Shown here piece after piece: positions 50,274 through 61,360 of a DNA stretch of 64,000 nt (within the stretch, counting starts at the first letter, position 1; every line of letters begins with the position of its first letter). The notes under the pieces were generated by a model. That model was not told where the DNA came from. It did not search any database and saw only the letters and a list, made by a program, of their open reading frames with translations. The translations under genes were made by a program, and so were the position numbers. Location: positions 406,001-470,000 of the forward strand of contig JAJOZX010002710.1 of assembly GCA_023014485.1 (NCBI GenBank). Reading direction: 5' to 3'. The stretch comes from Bathynomus jamesi (taxonomy: Eukaryota; Arthropoda; Malacostraca; Isopoda; Cirolanidae).

Positions 50274-51891
50274 CAGGGTGTTTCACAACCGGTCTGCCAT
50301 ACTTCGTGGGTGATTTGGGGGGTGATATCGAGTAAAAAAGTTCATACAACATAAGTGCTATTTCCAACCGTTGCAGAGCTACGGACGTTTTAAGATGTGC
50401 AAACAACAAATCCCTATTTGTGTGTAATTCGATAGATGGCAGCACTGGTGGTAGTTTCGGTTAACGAAGTTACCACTACTAATCCTCAGTTTTTTTCTTT
50501 CAGTTGGTTCTGATCTGTGGTACGAGACACTGTGTTGCGTTAAGGTGAACAATCAAAATAAATCAACAGTTCACACCCGCTGAATACGCTGATATCCATT
50601 TCATTTATGGATTCTGTGATGGTAACAGCAGAGCGGCAGTTGAGGAATATCGAAGACGTTTTCCGAACCGCCGAATACCGAACAGGCAAGTGTTTAGTGA
50701 CACACACCAGAAATTAAGGGAAGCAGGGACAATTGTTCCACGTAACCAAGAACATGTAGCACGACGGCCTGTTGCTGTGGAGGAGTGCATACTAGACCCA
50801 GTACAACGTAGCCCAACTACCAGTATTCGAAGGATTTCTAGACGAATTGGTGAATCCGCATCGGGTGTATGGCAAACCATACATGATGAAGGTTTGTATC
50901 CCTATCATTTGCAACGTGTGCAAGCTCTTCAACCGGATGATTACGATAAACGTGTTCAATTTTGCCAGTGGATGGTTATGCACCACCAAATTCTTAATCG
51001 CATACTGTTTAGTGATGAAGCATAATTCATTTGGGACGGAATTAACAATAGACGAAATTCCCACTTGTGGTCCGTCGATAATCCCCACGGTATCGTTGAA
51101 GGAAACGTTCAACATCTATTCTCGGTGAATGTTTGGTGCGGTGTAATTGGAGATCAGCTGATTGGACCATTCGTTTGGGAACAACGATTAACCTCTTTTG
51201 GACCACTGGGTCGAATTTGTACCGTTTCCCATACACGCACTCATAACTTAACCCTACAAAACTTCAGGCGTTAAGAGGTTAACTACTGATATTTATCTGA
51301 ACTTCCTGACGAACGAATTACCGCTGTTGATGGAGGACATGCCCATGGAAACAAGGCGCAGGATGTTCTTTCAGCACGATGGGGCGCCACCACATTTTGG
51401 TCGTCAAGGTGCGGCTTACTTGAATCAGCGGTACGGGAATCGTTGGATTGGTCGTGCTCATCCAATATTGTGGCCCCCGAGATCTCCGGACTAACCCCGT
51501 TAGATTTCTTTTTATGGGGCTTTATGAAAGAGATGGTCTACAAAACCAAAGTACAAACGAGAAAGGAACTCTTGCGTCGGATTATGGATGCCGCTGCTTA
51601 CGTAGGAGAACACCCCGAAATGATTCAATGGGCAGTAAACTCTTGTTTGAAATGAGCAAGGTTGTGCACTGAAAACTGAGACGGACATTTTGAACATTTA
51701 TAAGGTGTATCTCATAAAATGTAGCAATAAATAAACCAGATTAACACGTTCGTTTATTTTTTTTCGTGCACCTTAAAACGTCCGTGGTTCCGCAACGGTT
51801 GGAAATAGCACCGATGTTGCATTAACTTTTTTATTCGATATCACCCCCCAAATCACACACCAAAGTATGGCAGACCGGTTGTGAAACACCC

Positions 51892-51893
<2 letters not shown>
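50274..51893 (+). mobile_element. Mariner-type element with ~130-bp inverted repeats
   Basis: Ends begin CAGGGTGTTTCACAACCGGT on both sides; inverted match goes on through CATACTT..GTGTGATTTGGGGGGTGATAT and beyond CAACGGTTGGAAATAGCAC. Left flank TA; the right flank has become a GT/TA microsatellite. 1620 bp. Confidence 0.85.
50567..51655 (+). pseudogene. Mariner-type (DUF4817) transposase, broken
   Basis: Reads TPAEYADIHFIYGFCDGNSR, AAVEEYRRRFPNRRIPNRQV and RISRRIGESASGVWQTIHDE, then QALQPDDYDKRVQFCQWMV and RILFSDEA (first catalytic Asp) followed at once by TAA (51023-51025) where relatives have CAA. It continues FIWDGINNRRNSHLWSVDNP and VWCGVIGDQLIGPF. A frame change near 51235-51285 leads to RRMFFQHDGAPPHFGRQGAA (second Asp). 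Another near 51490 leads to LTPLDFFLWGFMKEMVYKTK, in which the Asp of SPD-x-TPLDFFLWG is the third catalytic residue. Stop 51653-51655. The initiation codon is not clear, with ATA where ATG is expected. All three Asp are present, but one stop and two shifts inactivate it. Confidence 0.82.
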
Positions 51894-51926
<33 letters not shown>

Positions 51927-51927
51927 T
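51894..51927. repeat. (GT)n(TA)n microsatellite
   Basis: Replaces the right TA flank of the preceding mariner-type element. Confidence 0.9.
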
Positions 51928-51930
51928 AGA

Positions 51931-52240
51931 GGGTCCCATAAGTCCAGTCTTATAGGAAAATTTATTTTAAATTAAATTTACGAAAGTAATACATTAAAAC
52001 TAAAACAAATGTTCAAATTGATGTCTTGTTTTGGGACGTTTATTTTTTTCGCCTTTTCCTAACGAGTGTAACTCACTTCCATATTAGCCATTGCGTGTTA
52101 TTCTACTTGTAACCAAAAAAGGTCCCAAAACAAGACATCGTTTTGAACATTTGTTTTATATTAGTTCTAAAGTAATACTTTTGTAAATTTAATTTAAAAT
52201 AAATTTTCCTATGAGACTGACTTATGGAACAACCTGTATA
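51931..52240. mobile_element. MITE with ~120-bp inverted repeats, mariner-derived
   Basis: Arms share AGGAAAATTTATTTTAAATT and CAAATGTTCAAA..GATGTCTTGTTTTGGGAC. Between them a short stretch (52060-52110) looks like the start of a mariner ORF in reverse (Met-Ala-Asn-Met-Glu). Ends GGGTCCCATAAGTCCAGTCT versus complement of TGTTCCATAAGTCAGTCTCA. Confidence 0.7.
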
Positions 52241-52255
52241 TATATATATATATAT

Positions 52256-52288
<33 letters not shown>

Positions 52289-52289
52289 G

Positions 52290-53570
52290 TGGACCTAGTT
52301 TTTAGCCGTTTAAGGTGGTAGTGATTTAATTGTATGCTGGTGATTCATTGATGCAAATGATTGATTATTAATGATAGGCTGGGTTAACGATTTATGATGT
52401 CATACAATATCACCAGTTGGGAATGGCTCGTAGGCCTGTTATAATAATAATATTATATTGAGGGATTCGAATTGCTTCGGGATCACCAGCTTAGATTACG
52501 CCTAAGCAAATTGTTAAGGTAGAAAAAAGTACCTTATTGTTTTGTATTTAATTAAGAAAATATATATGTTATTTTTCACAGTGATTAACAAAGGATTGAC
52601 AGTGATTATTTGATAGCCTTTATGTTATGCTGATGACATAGAGCTTAGCTAATAAGATGAATAGTTAATAGCTTAATTGACAAGTAATACATTCATTGAT
52701 GGTATATAAATGGCATGCAAAAATGGGACATTGAATGGGCCTAATAAACGATATAAATAATGCACGTGCGTTTAGTACAGTGAATGGGATACGTAACCTT
52801 GATTATAAAGGCTAAATGATTGCATTGATGAACATAGAATAAATGATGCGGCCCAATAATAATGGATTGATGACGTGCGTTTATGGATAGGCCTAATGAT
52901 AGTTGAGAGAAAAATTATCATTTACATAAAGGTAATTATATAATGCTAAGTTGGTACACTGTAGATGGATTATAGAAACAAGATGTTGTTGCCTAATGAT
53001 AATTTGAAGGGATGTACACTGTAAATGAATTAGGCCAGCAGTAAGAGAATATTTAGTTATCACATAAATATATAAATGAACACAATAGCGGATGATACGC
53101 GGAATTACGGTTTTGGAATGATACTTGAATTGAGTAATAGGCCTACTGCGTTTTAACGAGAGTCAGTTTGTGGTGTTATGAAACACTGCGTTTATAGCCT
53201 AATCTTCTGCGGTTCATTGAGTAGGCTTTACGTTATTGTTATTAAGCAAAGAGACAAGGCTTACCAGTAAGAGAATGATACCTATTGACGCGTTGCTCGG
53301 AGGGTGGCCTGTTGAACTGATAGGCTCGAAGTGTTGTTGAACGTCCTATTGAAGCGGGTCGCCCACGCGTTGGTCGTGTCGGTCAGGACTCTTGAGATGG
53401 AGAAGATGCCCTTGAAGGATCTTGCAAATTTTAAATAAAATTTACTATGTGCTACCAGGCGTCAAAGTTTCCCTCTTTTTCAATTTGTTTGTTTTTACAA
53501 CTTATGATTTTATGTTTAATTGTTTATATTTCAGAATTTTTAATTAATGGTTTATATACTAGCTTGCTTT
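52290..53570. other. AT-rich, no gene recognised
   Basis: After a TA microsatellite (52240-52289), about 1.3 kb with many ATGATTGATG/AATGATAG-type short motifs but no exon or element borders I can define. 53370-53440 is slightly GC-rich. It could be the 5' non-coding part of the element whose gene begins near 53590. Confidence 0.45.
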
Positions 53571-53589
53571 TAATTGTTGCTTGGAACTC

Positions 53590-55965
53590 GTAATTTTGAT
53601 ACCAATTAATCGATTATGGAAGCTAGGCCTAACACCACCATCACCCAGTTGCTCATTTGGGAGAAGTTCTACAAGAAAAGAAACTGAAGTATGGCTAATT
53701 GGGAAGCCCTCTGCAGTACTAAAAACATCCGTATTACCATCAGAGAAGGAAATGATGGCCCTCTTCATGCACTACAGAAATATTAAAAAGCAAGACATTA
53801 GAGAATCATGCTGCTCTACTGCAGATGATGTGCTAGCAGTTTGGAAAAAAACAGGAATACCAGCAAAACAGAATACTAGTAGATAAAATTCAAGGAATAC
53901 TGAAGGAATGACAGCTGCTTAAGAAAAACAAAGCAAACAAATTGAAAAGATCACAAAATTTAAATAATAAAGAAGAAAAATGGAAAGATAAACTGGAAAA
54001 CTTATTTGACATTGCTCATGAGAATGCTATGCAGCTTATAAAAATAGAAGATGATAAGAAATTCTTGAAAATGCAACGTGAGAAAGGACGTCATGGAAAA
54101 ATGGGTACCATTGATAAGGCTGTTGCTAAAAAAGAGGAAAGCACAGCAGAAAAGCAACAACGTTATGAAAAGAGGAAAGCAGAAGAAGAGATCAAAAGAA
54201 AGAAGAATGAAGAGGCTGTCATACTCACCAGTACATCATCAGAATCAGAATCAGAGGAGAGTAAAAGTGATGAATCTGGTTTCTGTGCTGCACAACCTTC
54301 AACATGGAAAAGTAAGGTTGGCAAACGTAGAAAATTGTTTGATGATAAATTATTAGGAAGTCATGATGTTGCAAAATTGAGTGACAGAAATGCCTCTCTT
54401 TTTAATGCAAACAATCAGACATCGCTCGAATGGGACATCTGCGAACAAATAAAATGCATGTGTTTCAATACAACGGCAGCCAATACTGGTCCTAGAAATG
54501 GTGCAGCTATTCTTCTTGAACAAAAATTCGACAACGATTTATTGTGGCTGGCATGTCCACACCATATATTTGAAATTATGCTGGAAACTGTTGTTTCAAA
54601 GTCTTTATCACCATCTTCTGGCCCAAATATAGTCCTTTTTAAGAAGTTCAGAGAAAAATGGTCAAGCATTAATAAGGAGGACTACGAAACAGCATTATCA
54701 GATCCAGATATCTATGAAAATATTCATGACATCAAAGATGACATAATTATATTTGCAACAAATCAACTAGATACATTCCAACCAAGAGACGATTACCTAG
54801 AACTATTGCAGTTAACAATTATTTTTTTGGGAGGTGAACCAAAAGGTGGAATCAAATTTAAACATCCAGCGGGACTTCATCGGGCTAGGTGGATGGCCAA
54901 AATTACATATTCATTAAAAATTTTTATGTTCAAATCTCAGTTCAAAATTTCAGTAAAAGACAAAAAAGGACTAAAAGACATCTGTCTATTTGCTACTCGG
55001 TTATATCGGTCCTATTCAAAGGAGTGACATAACGAAGGAGTGACATAACAAAGGAGTGACAAATCGGAGATAAAATTCAAAGGAGTGACACGAAAATACC
55101 AACAAAGAAGAAGAAAGAACAAATCCAGAGGGAAGAGAGGCTTGCAACTGTTAGGTTAGGTTAGGTTAGGTTAGGTTTCTAGTTTTTGAAATAAATTCTT
55201 AATTTTAACAATTCTAACAAATTTTGTTTTTTTAAATAAAAAATAATTATAGTACTCTGAATTTATCTCCGATTTGTCACTCCTTTGTTATGTCACTCCT
55301 TCGTTACGGTATTTATGTCACTCCTTTGTTATGTCACTCCTTTGAAATGTCACTCCTTCGATACAGACCCCGGTTATATGTAAAGGCATGGTTTACAGCT
55401 CCTGTGCCATCTTGCGCTCCTCGTCTTGCTCTGGAATTATTACAGAATCTTGTAGTCTACAAACAAATAAATGACACAATTGCATTTGTTGCTATTAAAA
55501 AACTGTTAGGTCACCTCTGGTACCTATCAGAAGAACTGGTAGCCTTGGCCTTTTATGATGATGAAGTGCCTACTGAAACGAAAAACAAAATTGTAAAGGC
55601 CTTGCAAAATACAACAGAAACTCTTCCTGCAAAAAGGGCTTTTCTAGATCCTGCACTTATTCCAACGAAGAAATTAGAAGATTTTGTCATCAAATACTCA
55701 AAGATTCTTTACAATAACAGAATTTAGTTCAAAATTTTTACTCAAAGATGCTAAAGAATGGCATAATGATGAAGAGTATAACTCCGCTAAGAAATCTATC
55801 AAACAGTGGAAAGTCGTGAATGATATAGCGTAAAGAGGAGTAAATTAATGGATGAATATAATAAAATACTAACACATGACGAAGATCAAAAACAATTCTT
55901 GCTACAAGTAGTGAAAAACTACAGGGCTGTTTACCCTGATAGAAAGAAAGAAACATTGATGAAGT
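53590..55965 (+). pseudogene. Transposase-like gene of the unrecognised family, split by a MITE
   Basis: Blocks in order: WLIGKPSAVLKTSVLPSEKE (compare LVGYPSAFISGSQLP in the 9-kb copy), a shift near 53890, ENLFDIAHENAMQLIKIEDD, a Lys/Glu-rich coiled-coil-like stretch, an acidic Ser/Glu stretch, CFNTTAANTGPRNGAAILLE with LLWLACPHHIFEIMLE, QLTIIFLGGEPKGGIKF, GLHRARWMAKITYSLKIFMF, then the 364-bp MITE (55007-55370). The same frame resumes at 55380 with VKAWFTAPVPSCAPRLALEL. After a stop at 55725-55727 there are tail pieces KVVNDIA and QKQFLLQVVKNYRAVYP, parallel to NDIAERGVKMM and KQRDYLLQAVEFNRRR. The Asp of VFDTT is Asn here (CFNTT), so the presumed catalytic residue is lost. Function remains inferred. 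Confidence 0.72.
54998..55379. mobile_element. 364-bp MITE with a TTAGG array and 9-bp target duplication
   Basis: Element 55007-55370, flanked by CGGTTATAT at 54998-55006 and 55371-55379. Both ends carry several AAGGAGTGACATAAC-type repeats as long inverted repeats, meeting at GACAAATCGGAGATAAA and its complement. The middle contains five TTAGG units (55151-55175). Non-coding. Confidence 0.85.
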
Positions 55966-56275
55966 AAGGACAGCTAATGTCTCAAATATCATGCTAGTTC
56001 AATTATGCATGCTTGTGGTTATGGTAGGACCTACGGGGGAGCTTTCCACATTAAAAAAAAGCAATGCGCCTTGTACTGTACCCCCTGGGTGGTGTGGAAA
56101 AATTTGACAATTTGAGTCGTTCTGTCAACTTTTAATTGCTGGTAGCAACCCCTAAAAATTAAAAATTTGCTAAAATATTTTAGGATAGTTGTTTTTATGC
56201 TGAAATGAACCATTTAAAGGGTTGAACACATTAAAATATAAAACAAAATTTTTTACCCCCATATATGAATCACCC

Positions 56276-56277
56276 TA

Positions 56278-56311
<34 letters not shown>

Positions 56312-56319
56312 TATATATA
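56276..56319. repeat. (TA)n microsatellite
   Basis: Lies between the unrecognised element and the 3' end of Penelope-like element A. Confidence 0.9.
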
Positions 56320-56359
56320 GTAAAGAAGTAGAGGACGAGAAGGTGGTACATGATTAGTA

Positions 56360-56399
56360 GTCAGACGTTTCGGAAATACAATTTCCATCATCAGTGCTA
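56360..56399 (-). ncRNA. Hammerhead-ribozyme-like motif, element A
   Basis: Minus strand reads CACTGATGA, T, GGAAAT, TGT, ATTTCC, GAAAC. CUGAUGA and GAAA are the two conserved hammerhead core strings, and the 6-bp stem between them pairs perfectly. Penelope-like elements are known to carry small hammerhead motifs (established). The cleavage triplet and stems I/III were not located with confidence. Confidence 0.55.
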
Positions 56400-56741
56400 A
56401 AAATTTAAAAGTAAAAAAGTGAACAAGTATAGTAAATAAAAGATTTTATACAATATATGTATGCAGTCCTATCATAATTTAAATTTTAAAAAGGTACATG
56501 AAATGATGTGGGGGGTAAGATGATGGCTAAAATATACAAATATTTTAAGGTGACACAAAAATTGAAAACAAATCTTACCGGGTTATTATACAACGCGTGG
56601 GAGGGGTACTCTAATTGTATAAAGGTTGAGAATGGTTGACTGTTGAAGTATCCATGTTGGAAGCCGGAGAGTGGTAGCGGATTTCTTTTTCAGTGATGGT
56701 TTAGAAGAAATTATTTAACTATGTTTAAGTTGAAGGCAGAA

Positions 56742-57836
56742 CTATGGTCGTTGGTTTTGTACTAAGGATGTATAATTGTATAGGGATTCGAGGATGCGGA
56801 GGTCGGTTGGTTGGTACGCTGAATTGATAATTTTGAAATTGCTGGGGAGCAGTGGGTGATTGTGGAGGTGGCAATGATCTCTTATTGGTGATTTCGATGG
56901 TTTGTTTAAAGGTTGTAATGTTCTGGTAGAAATGCCGCGATGTTCGTCCACTCTTGTTTGATATTGGCAAATGGTGCTGCCAATATAACTCGCTTTGCAG
57001 TGAGTACAGTTGAAACGGTAGATAGTGAACGAAACAAGGGACTGGGTATTTTTTCTTTATGCTTGAGGTACGATTTGATGCTGTTATTATTGGTGAATAC
57101 AAATTGAAGGTTAATTTGAGGTTAAAGAGGGGTGAGTAGGTGGCGAAGTTCTGATTGTATTTTGTAACTAATATAGTCGTAGTGGGGAAAATAAAAGTAT
57201 TGTATATCTTTTTTAAAACTGGGGACTTTAATGGAGGGGGGGAGTTGATAAATGTGGTTAAGAAAATTTTTAGTTAAAGATTGTAATAAATCATTCGGGA
57301 AAGAGTTATTAATACTGAAATTGTGAATGAATTCTATTTCTATTATGAAGGGATAAGTAGGAGGAACAAAGTTGATAAGCACGGTGGATTAAGATTTTAA
57401 TGCTGTTAATTTTATATAGTGAAGGAATGTGGCTTAAGTAGTTAGTACCTAGTCCTGTATATGTAGGTTTTCGATATATGGAAGTGCTGAATTTATTATT
57501 TTGTTTTGTTATTGTTACGTCTAAAAAGGGTAGGGTGTTGTTGGATTCGTCTTCTTTGGTGAACTTGATGGTTTGAAGCTGGGAATTGAGATAGTTAAGA
57601 AAAGGAGGGGCTTGGTTAGCATTGTGAAAGAGGAAAAAAGTGTCATCGACGTATCTTTTATATAGGCGTGGTTTGTAATGGGTGGGGTAGTGGAGTAGCC
57701 AGTTATTTTCCTGATAACAGAGAAAGATGTTGGCTAGTGTGGCACTTAGGGGGGATTCCATGGCTAGTGAATCGGTTTGTTGGTAAAGTTGTTTATTGAA
57801 AAAGTAGTAGCTGCTAACTCTTGTTGCTTCAGACAC
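56742..57836 (-). pseudogene. Penelope-like RT plus GIY-YIG endonuclease, truncated and frameshifted
   Basis: RT: FNKQLYQQTDSLAMESPLSA, LANIFLCYQENNWLLHYPTH, the catalytic YKRYVDDTFFLFHNA, TIKFTKEDESNNTLPFLDVT and FSTSIYRKPTYTGLGTNYLS, then NSIKILIHRAYQLCSSY. A shift near 57340 leads to the linker (INNSFPNDLLQSLTKNFLNH). A further frame gives the GIY-YIG module: TIYRFNCTHCKASYIGSTIC with VDEHRG and RDHCHLHNHPLLPSNFKIIN, stop at 56742. RT followed by GIY-YIG is the defining order of canonical Penelope-like elements (established). The N-terminal RT part is missing. YVDD and the YIG motif are intact. Confidence 0.85.
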
Positions 57837-58240
57837 CTACTTCTTTTTCAATAAACAACTTTATCAACAAACCGATTCACTAGCCATGGAATCCTCCCTA
57901 AGTGCCACACTAGCCAACATCTTTCTATGTTATCAGGAAAATAACTGGCTACTCCACTGCCCCACCCATTACAAACCACACCTATATAAAAGATACGTCG
58001 ATGACACTTTTCTCCTCTTTCACAATGCTAACCACGCCCCTTCTTCTCTTAATTATCTCAATTCCCAGCATCAAACCATCAAGTTCACTAAAGAAGACGA
58101 ATCCAACAACACTCTACCCTTTTTAGATGTAACAATAACAAAACAAAATAATAAATTCAGCACTTTCATATATCGAAAATCTATATATACAGGCCTAGGT
58201 ACTAACTACTTAATCCACATCCCTTCACTATATAAAATTA

Positions 58241-61200
58241 CTTACTTACTTACTTCTTACTTCAGCTCCCAGGTAGGCTAGTTAGCCTGTCAGTGGAGCC
58301 AGCCTCCTTCGCCACTCCGCCCTGTCCAGCAACACTCCCGTTTCCCCGGGCTCTTGCATGCTGGGCAAGTCGTATCTTCGCAAGCTCTCCTCCCCTTCGT
58401 CCCTCCATCTCCTTCTCGGTCTCCCCTGCTGTCTTCTGCCATTCCCTGGTCTCCACTCCCAGCACCTCCTTGCAGTTCTCCCCTCCTCCATTCTCTCCAA
58501 GTGGCTCAACCATCTCAATTTGGCAGCGTCGATTTTTCTCAAAATTAGCGTTACTCCCACATTGGCTCTTATTTCTTCATTTCTTATCCTATCTCTTCCC
58601 GTCTTTCTCAGAATAGTCCTCAGCGGTCTCATTTCTGCTGCCTGAATTCTACTTCGATCCGCCATGCGCATTTTCCAGTGTTCCGACCCATAAATTAGTA
58701 TTGGTGTTAAAACTGTTTCAAAGATTATTTTCTTAGTCCCAAGGGGCATATGTTCATCTCTCAGTAGCGGGTATAACAATCCGACATTTTTACTAAACTT
58801 TGCAATTCTTTCAGTTATTTCTTGCATATTACCACTTTCTTTAGTAAACATACTCCATAAATATTTAAATTTTTCAACATTTCTTATTTCCTTATCTCCT
58901 ATTTGAACTCCAAATTCTCCTTGTTCTCTTCGAATACACTTGATATTTCTGTCTTTTCTACATTCATTTCCATTCCCCTTCCTTCAAACATTCATTCCAA
59001 TCAATTAAAGCTTGTTCTATATCTTCTCTCTCTGTCGTCCAGAATGCTATGTCATCCGCATATGGCATTATTCCATTATTATTACTATTTCATGACGTCG
59101 CTTGAAACTTGCAATGACTGTGTTCATGTAGGCTATAAACAGGAGTGGTGATATAACACTGCCCTGCTTCACCCTTGTTCTAACTTCAAACCACTCATCA
59201 TTTTTGTGTCCAGTCCTTACTTTGTTTTTGTTAACTTGATACAAACTTTTCAAAGCCCTAAGAAGTGTCCCCCTTACCCGATAAATCTCCTCCAAACATC
59301 TCCACATCCTTCCTCTGGGCACTGTATCGAATGCTTTTTTAAGATCTATGGATATTACATAGATGTTAGTATTTAATTCCCATGCCGTTTCTATAATAGA
59401 ACTGAGGCCAAAAATAAGATCTACCGTACTTCTATCTTTTCGATAACCATGCTGTTCCTCTCCCAACCTTGCTTCAGTTATTTGCCTTGCTTTTTTTTCT
59501 ATTATTCTATCATAAAGTTTTGTTATATGATTGATAAGCGATATTCCCCTATAATTCTCACATCTACCTGAGTCACCCTTTCCTTTATGTATTGGAATGA
59601 TGATTGTTTTTCCCCAATCACCGAGGACTTGACCTTCTCTCCAATATTTATTCAACAGGTTTCGAATTTCTTCTTTCATGGCTTCACCTCCCTCCTTCAT
59701 AAGTTCAATCAGAAACTCATCCACTTCCGTTGACTTTCCATTCTTTATTTTATTAACAGCCTCTTCCATTTCTTCTCTGGTAATAATTACCTGTTCTGCT
59801 AATTTCAAGTATATTCCATCCGCTTCCTCCACTTCTTCTGGATCTCCATTCAATAGATCTTTAAAATAATCTGACCCTCGGCTATTAATTGCTCCAGGTT
59901 CCACTATCACATTTCCTGCTTCATTTTTAATACTGTATACTTTTTTTCCCTTCCTATAAGATTTTGCAAGGCTATAAATCAGTTTTTGTTTCCTTTCTCA
60001 TCTTCTCTCAATTTTTCTCCCAATTCCCTCATTGCCATTTGTTTTGCCCTTTTCTTCTCTCTCTCAGCTTCATTTCTTGCTTGCACATATTCCCGTCTTG
60101 ATTCGTGTGTACGTTGCCTTATCCACTTCCTATGTTTTATAGTTTTCTGTTTTACTGCGCCTCTCACTATATCTGTCCACCATGGTGTATGTCTTCTTCC
60201 TCCCCACACCCACTCAGTTCCAAAAATCTCCTCCACAACCCTCTTAGCACAATCTCTCACGGTTTCCTGTTCATTGTTTTCCTCCGTCTCATCTATATTT
60301 CTCTCAAGTTCCTCTCTGAATCTGACTCTAATGTTCTCATCCTGCAGTTTCTTTGTCTTGATTACTTTCCTTTTCACCTCTTTTGTTGCTACTATTTTCT
60401 GCATTTTCAAATCTGTCAGTAATCTGTGATCGGAGTTAAACGTAACCCCTGGTATCACCTTGACGTTTCCAACAATTCTCTTATCGGAGCATATAAAGTA
60501 ATCTATGATGGATATTTGGTCAAAGTTTCCTGTTACTTGGTTCCACCTGTATCTCGTAAACTTAGGGGTTTCCTGGTGTTTGAAAAATCGGTTCATGATC
60601 TTTAGTTCGTTCCTTAATCAAAAATCTATTAGTTTCTCTCCCTCTGCATTTCGGTTCTGTTCTCCGAAAGGTCCAGTTACCTGCTCCACTCCCTCCCTCT
60701 CCATTCCCACTCTACCATTGAAATCTCCCATAAGCAGTCAAACCTCCTCTCCTCCCACTTCATAATTGTCATCTAATAGTTCCATGAAGTTGGTTTTCTC
60801 CTCTTCACTATGCCCCTGTTGTGGCGCATAAACCTGGTAGAGAATATGTTTTATTCCTAATTCTCAACTTACATTTCATTAGTCTTTCGCTTATTAATTC
60901 TACAGTCTGTATGTTTGGCGACAATCTCGGTCCAATAATCATTGCCACTCCGTGCATCCTCCTCCGGCCCTCATCCACTCCTCTGTACATGAGCACATAT
61001 CCATCCCCCAAGTCCCTTCAGTTCTCCACCCATATGCCTTGTTTCTGCCATTCCCAGGATGTTGATTTTTCTTTCTCATAATGTCCAGAATTTCATCTTC
61101 TTTGCCCTTATAAGTTGCTATGTTAATCGTTCCGCATCTTATCCTGAGTGTGTCCATTTTTCGTGTCCAGTTTCGTTTCCTTGTCCGTGATCTGTTTATC

Positions 61201-61360
61201 AATCCTGGTTCCGAGGCTGTTTCTTGAGTTTCTCGAGCAGTAAGGTTTTTACACCACCGGCTTGCTAGGCCTGGCGTGGCAACCATCCTCTTTTATCCGG
61301 GCTTGGGACCGGCATGGGATTCCAGATGTCATTCCCCATGGCAGAGTTAATATATACAGT
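58241..61360 (-). mobile_element. RTE-like LINE with AAATTA target duplication and (AAGT)n tail
   Basis: AAATTA at 58235-58240 and 61361-61366. The 3' end (left) is a tetranucleotide tail of AAGT units on the minus strand. The continuous host sequence is known from element A (TATAAAATTAACAGCATTAA), so both borders are exact. Confidence 0.88.
58282..61180 (-). pseudogene. LINE endonuclease/RT (RTE-like), several frameshifts
   Basis: From the 5' side: MDTLRIRCGTINIATYKGKE (start of the nuclease), GDGYVLMYRGVDEGRRRMHG, LMKCKLRIRNKTYSLPG, MNRFFKHQETPKFTRYRWNQ, QISIIDYFICSDKR and FNSDHRLLTDLKMQK (catalytic SDH). A long charged linker follows (RKWIRQRTHESRREYVQARN). RT: AVNKIKNGKSTEVDEFLIEL, KTIIIPIHKGKGDSGRCENY, RGISLINHITKLYDRIIE, EQHGYRKDRSTVDLIFGLSS, VISIDLKKAFDTVPRGRMWR, VKQGSVISPLLFIAYMNTVI, then in another frame MPYADDIAFW (59040-59071, catalytic YADD). 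The C-terminal part 58851-58282 includes LRWLSHLERMEEGRTARRC. Shifts near 61090, 60780, 59970 and 59068. Confidence 0.82.

Larger units (their letters stand above)
53590..56275 (+). mobile_element. Second copy of the unrecognised transposon family (diverged)
   Basis: Coding blocks match those of 8609-11994. 3' non-coding sequence runs to about 56275 where a TA microsatellite starts. No matching 5' inverted repeat was found, so the left border is uncertain. Confidence 0.6.
56320..57836 (-). mobile_element. Penelope-like element A, 5'-truncated
   Basis: Minus strand: RT 57836-57309, linker 57382-57122, GIY-YIG nuclease about 57030-56742, then 3' UTR with a hammerhead-like motif (56360-56399). 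Starts within RT, at the FNKQLYQQTDSLAMESPLS block, exactly where element B also starts. Confidence 0.85.

Noticed and set aside
55151..55175. Interstitial telomere or chromosome end
   Set aside because: Only five units, contained within a MITE with a clean target duplication.
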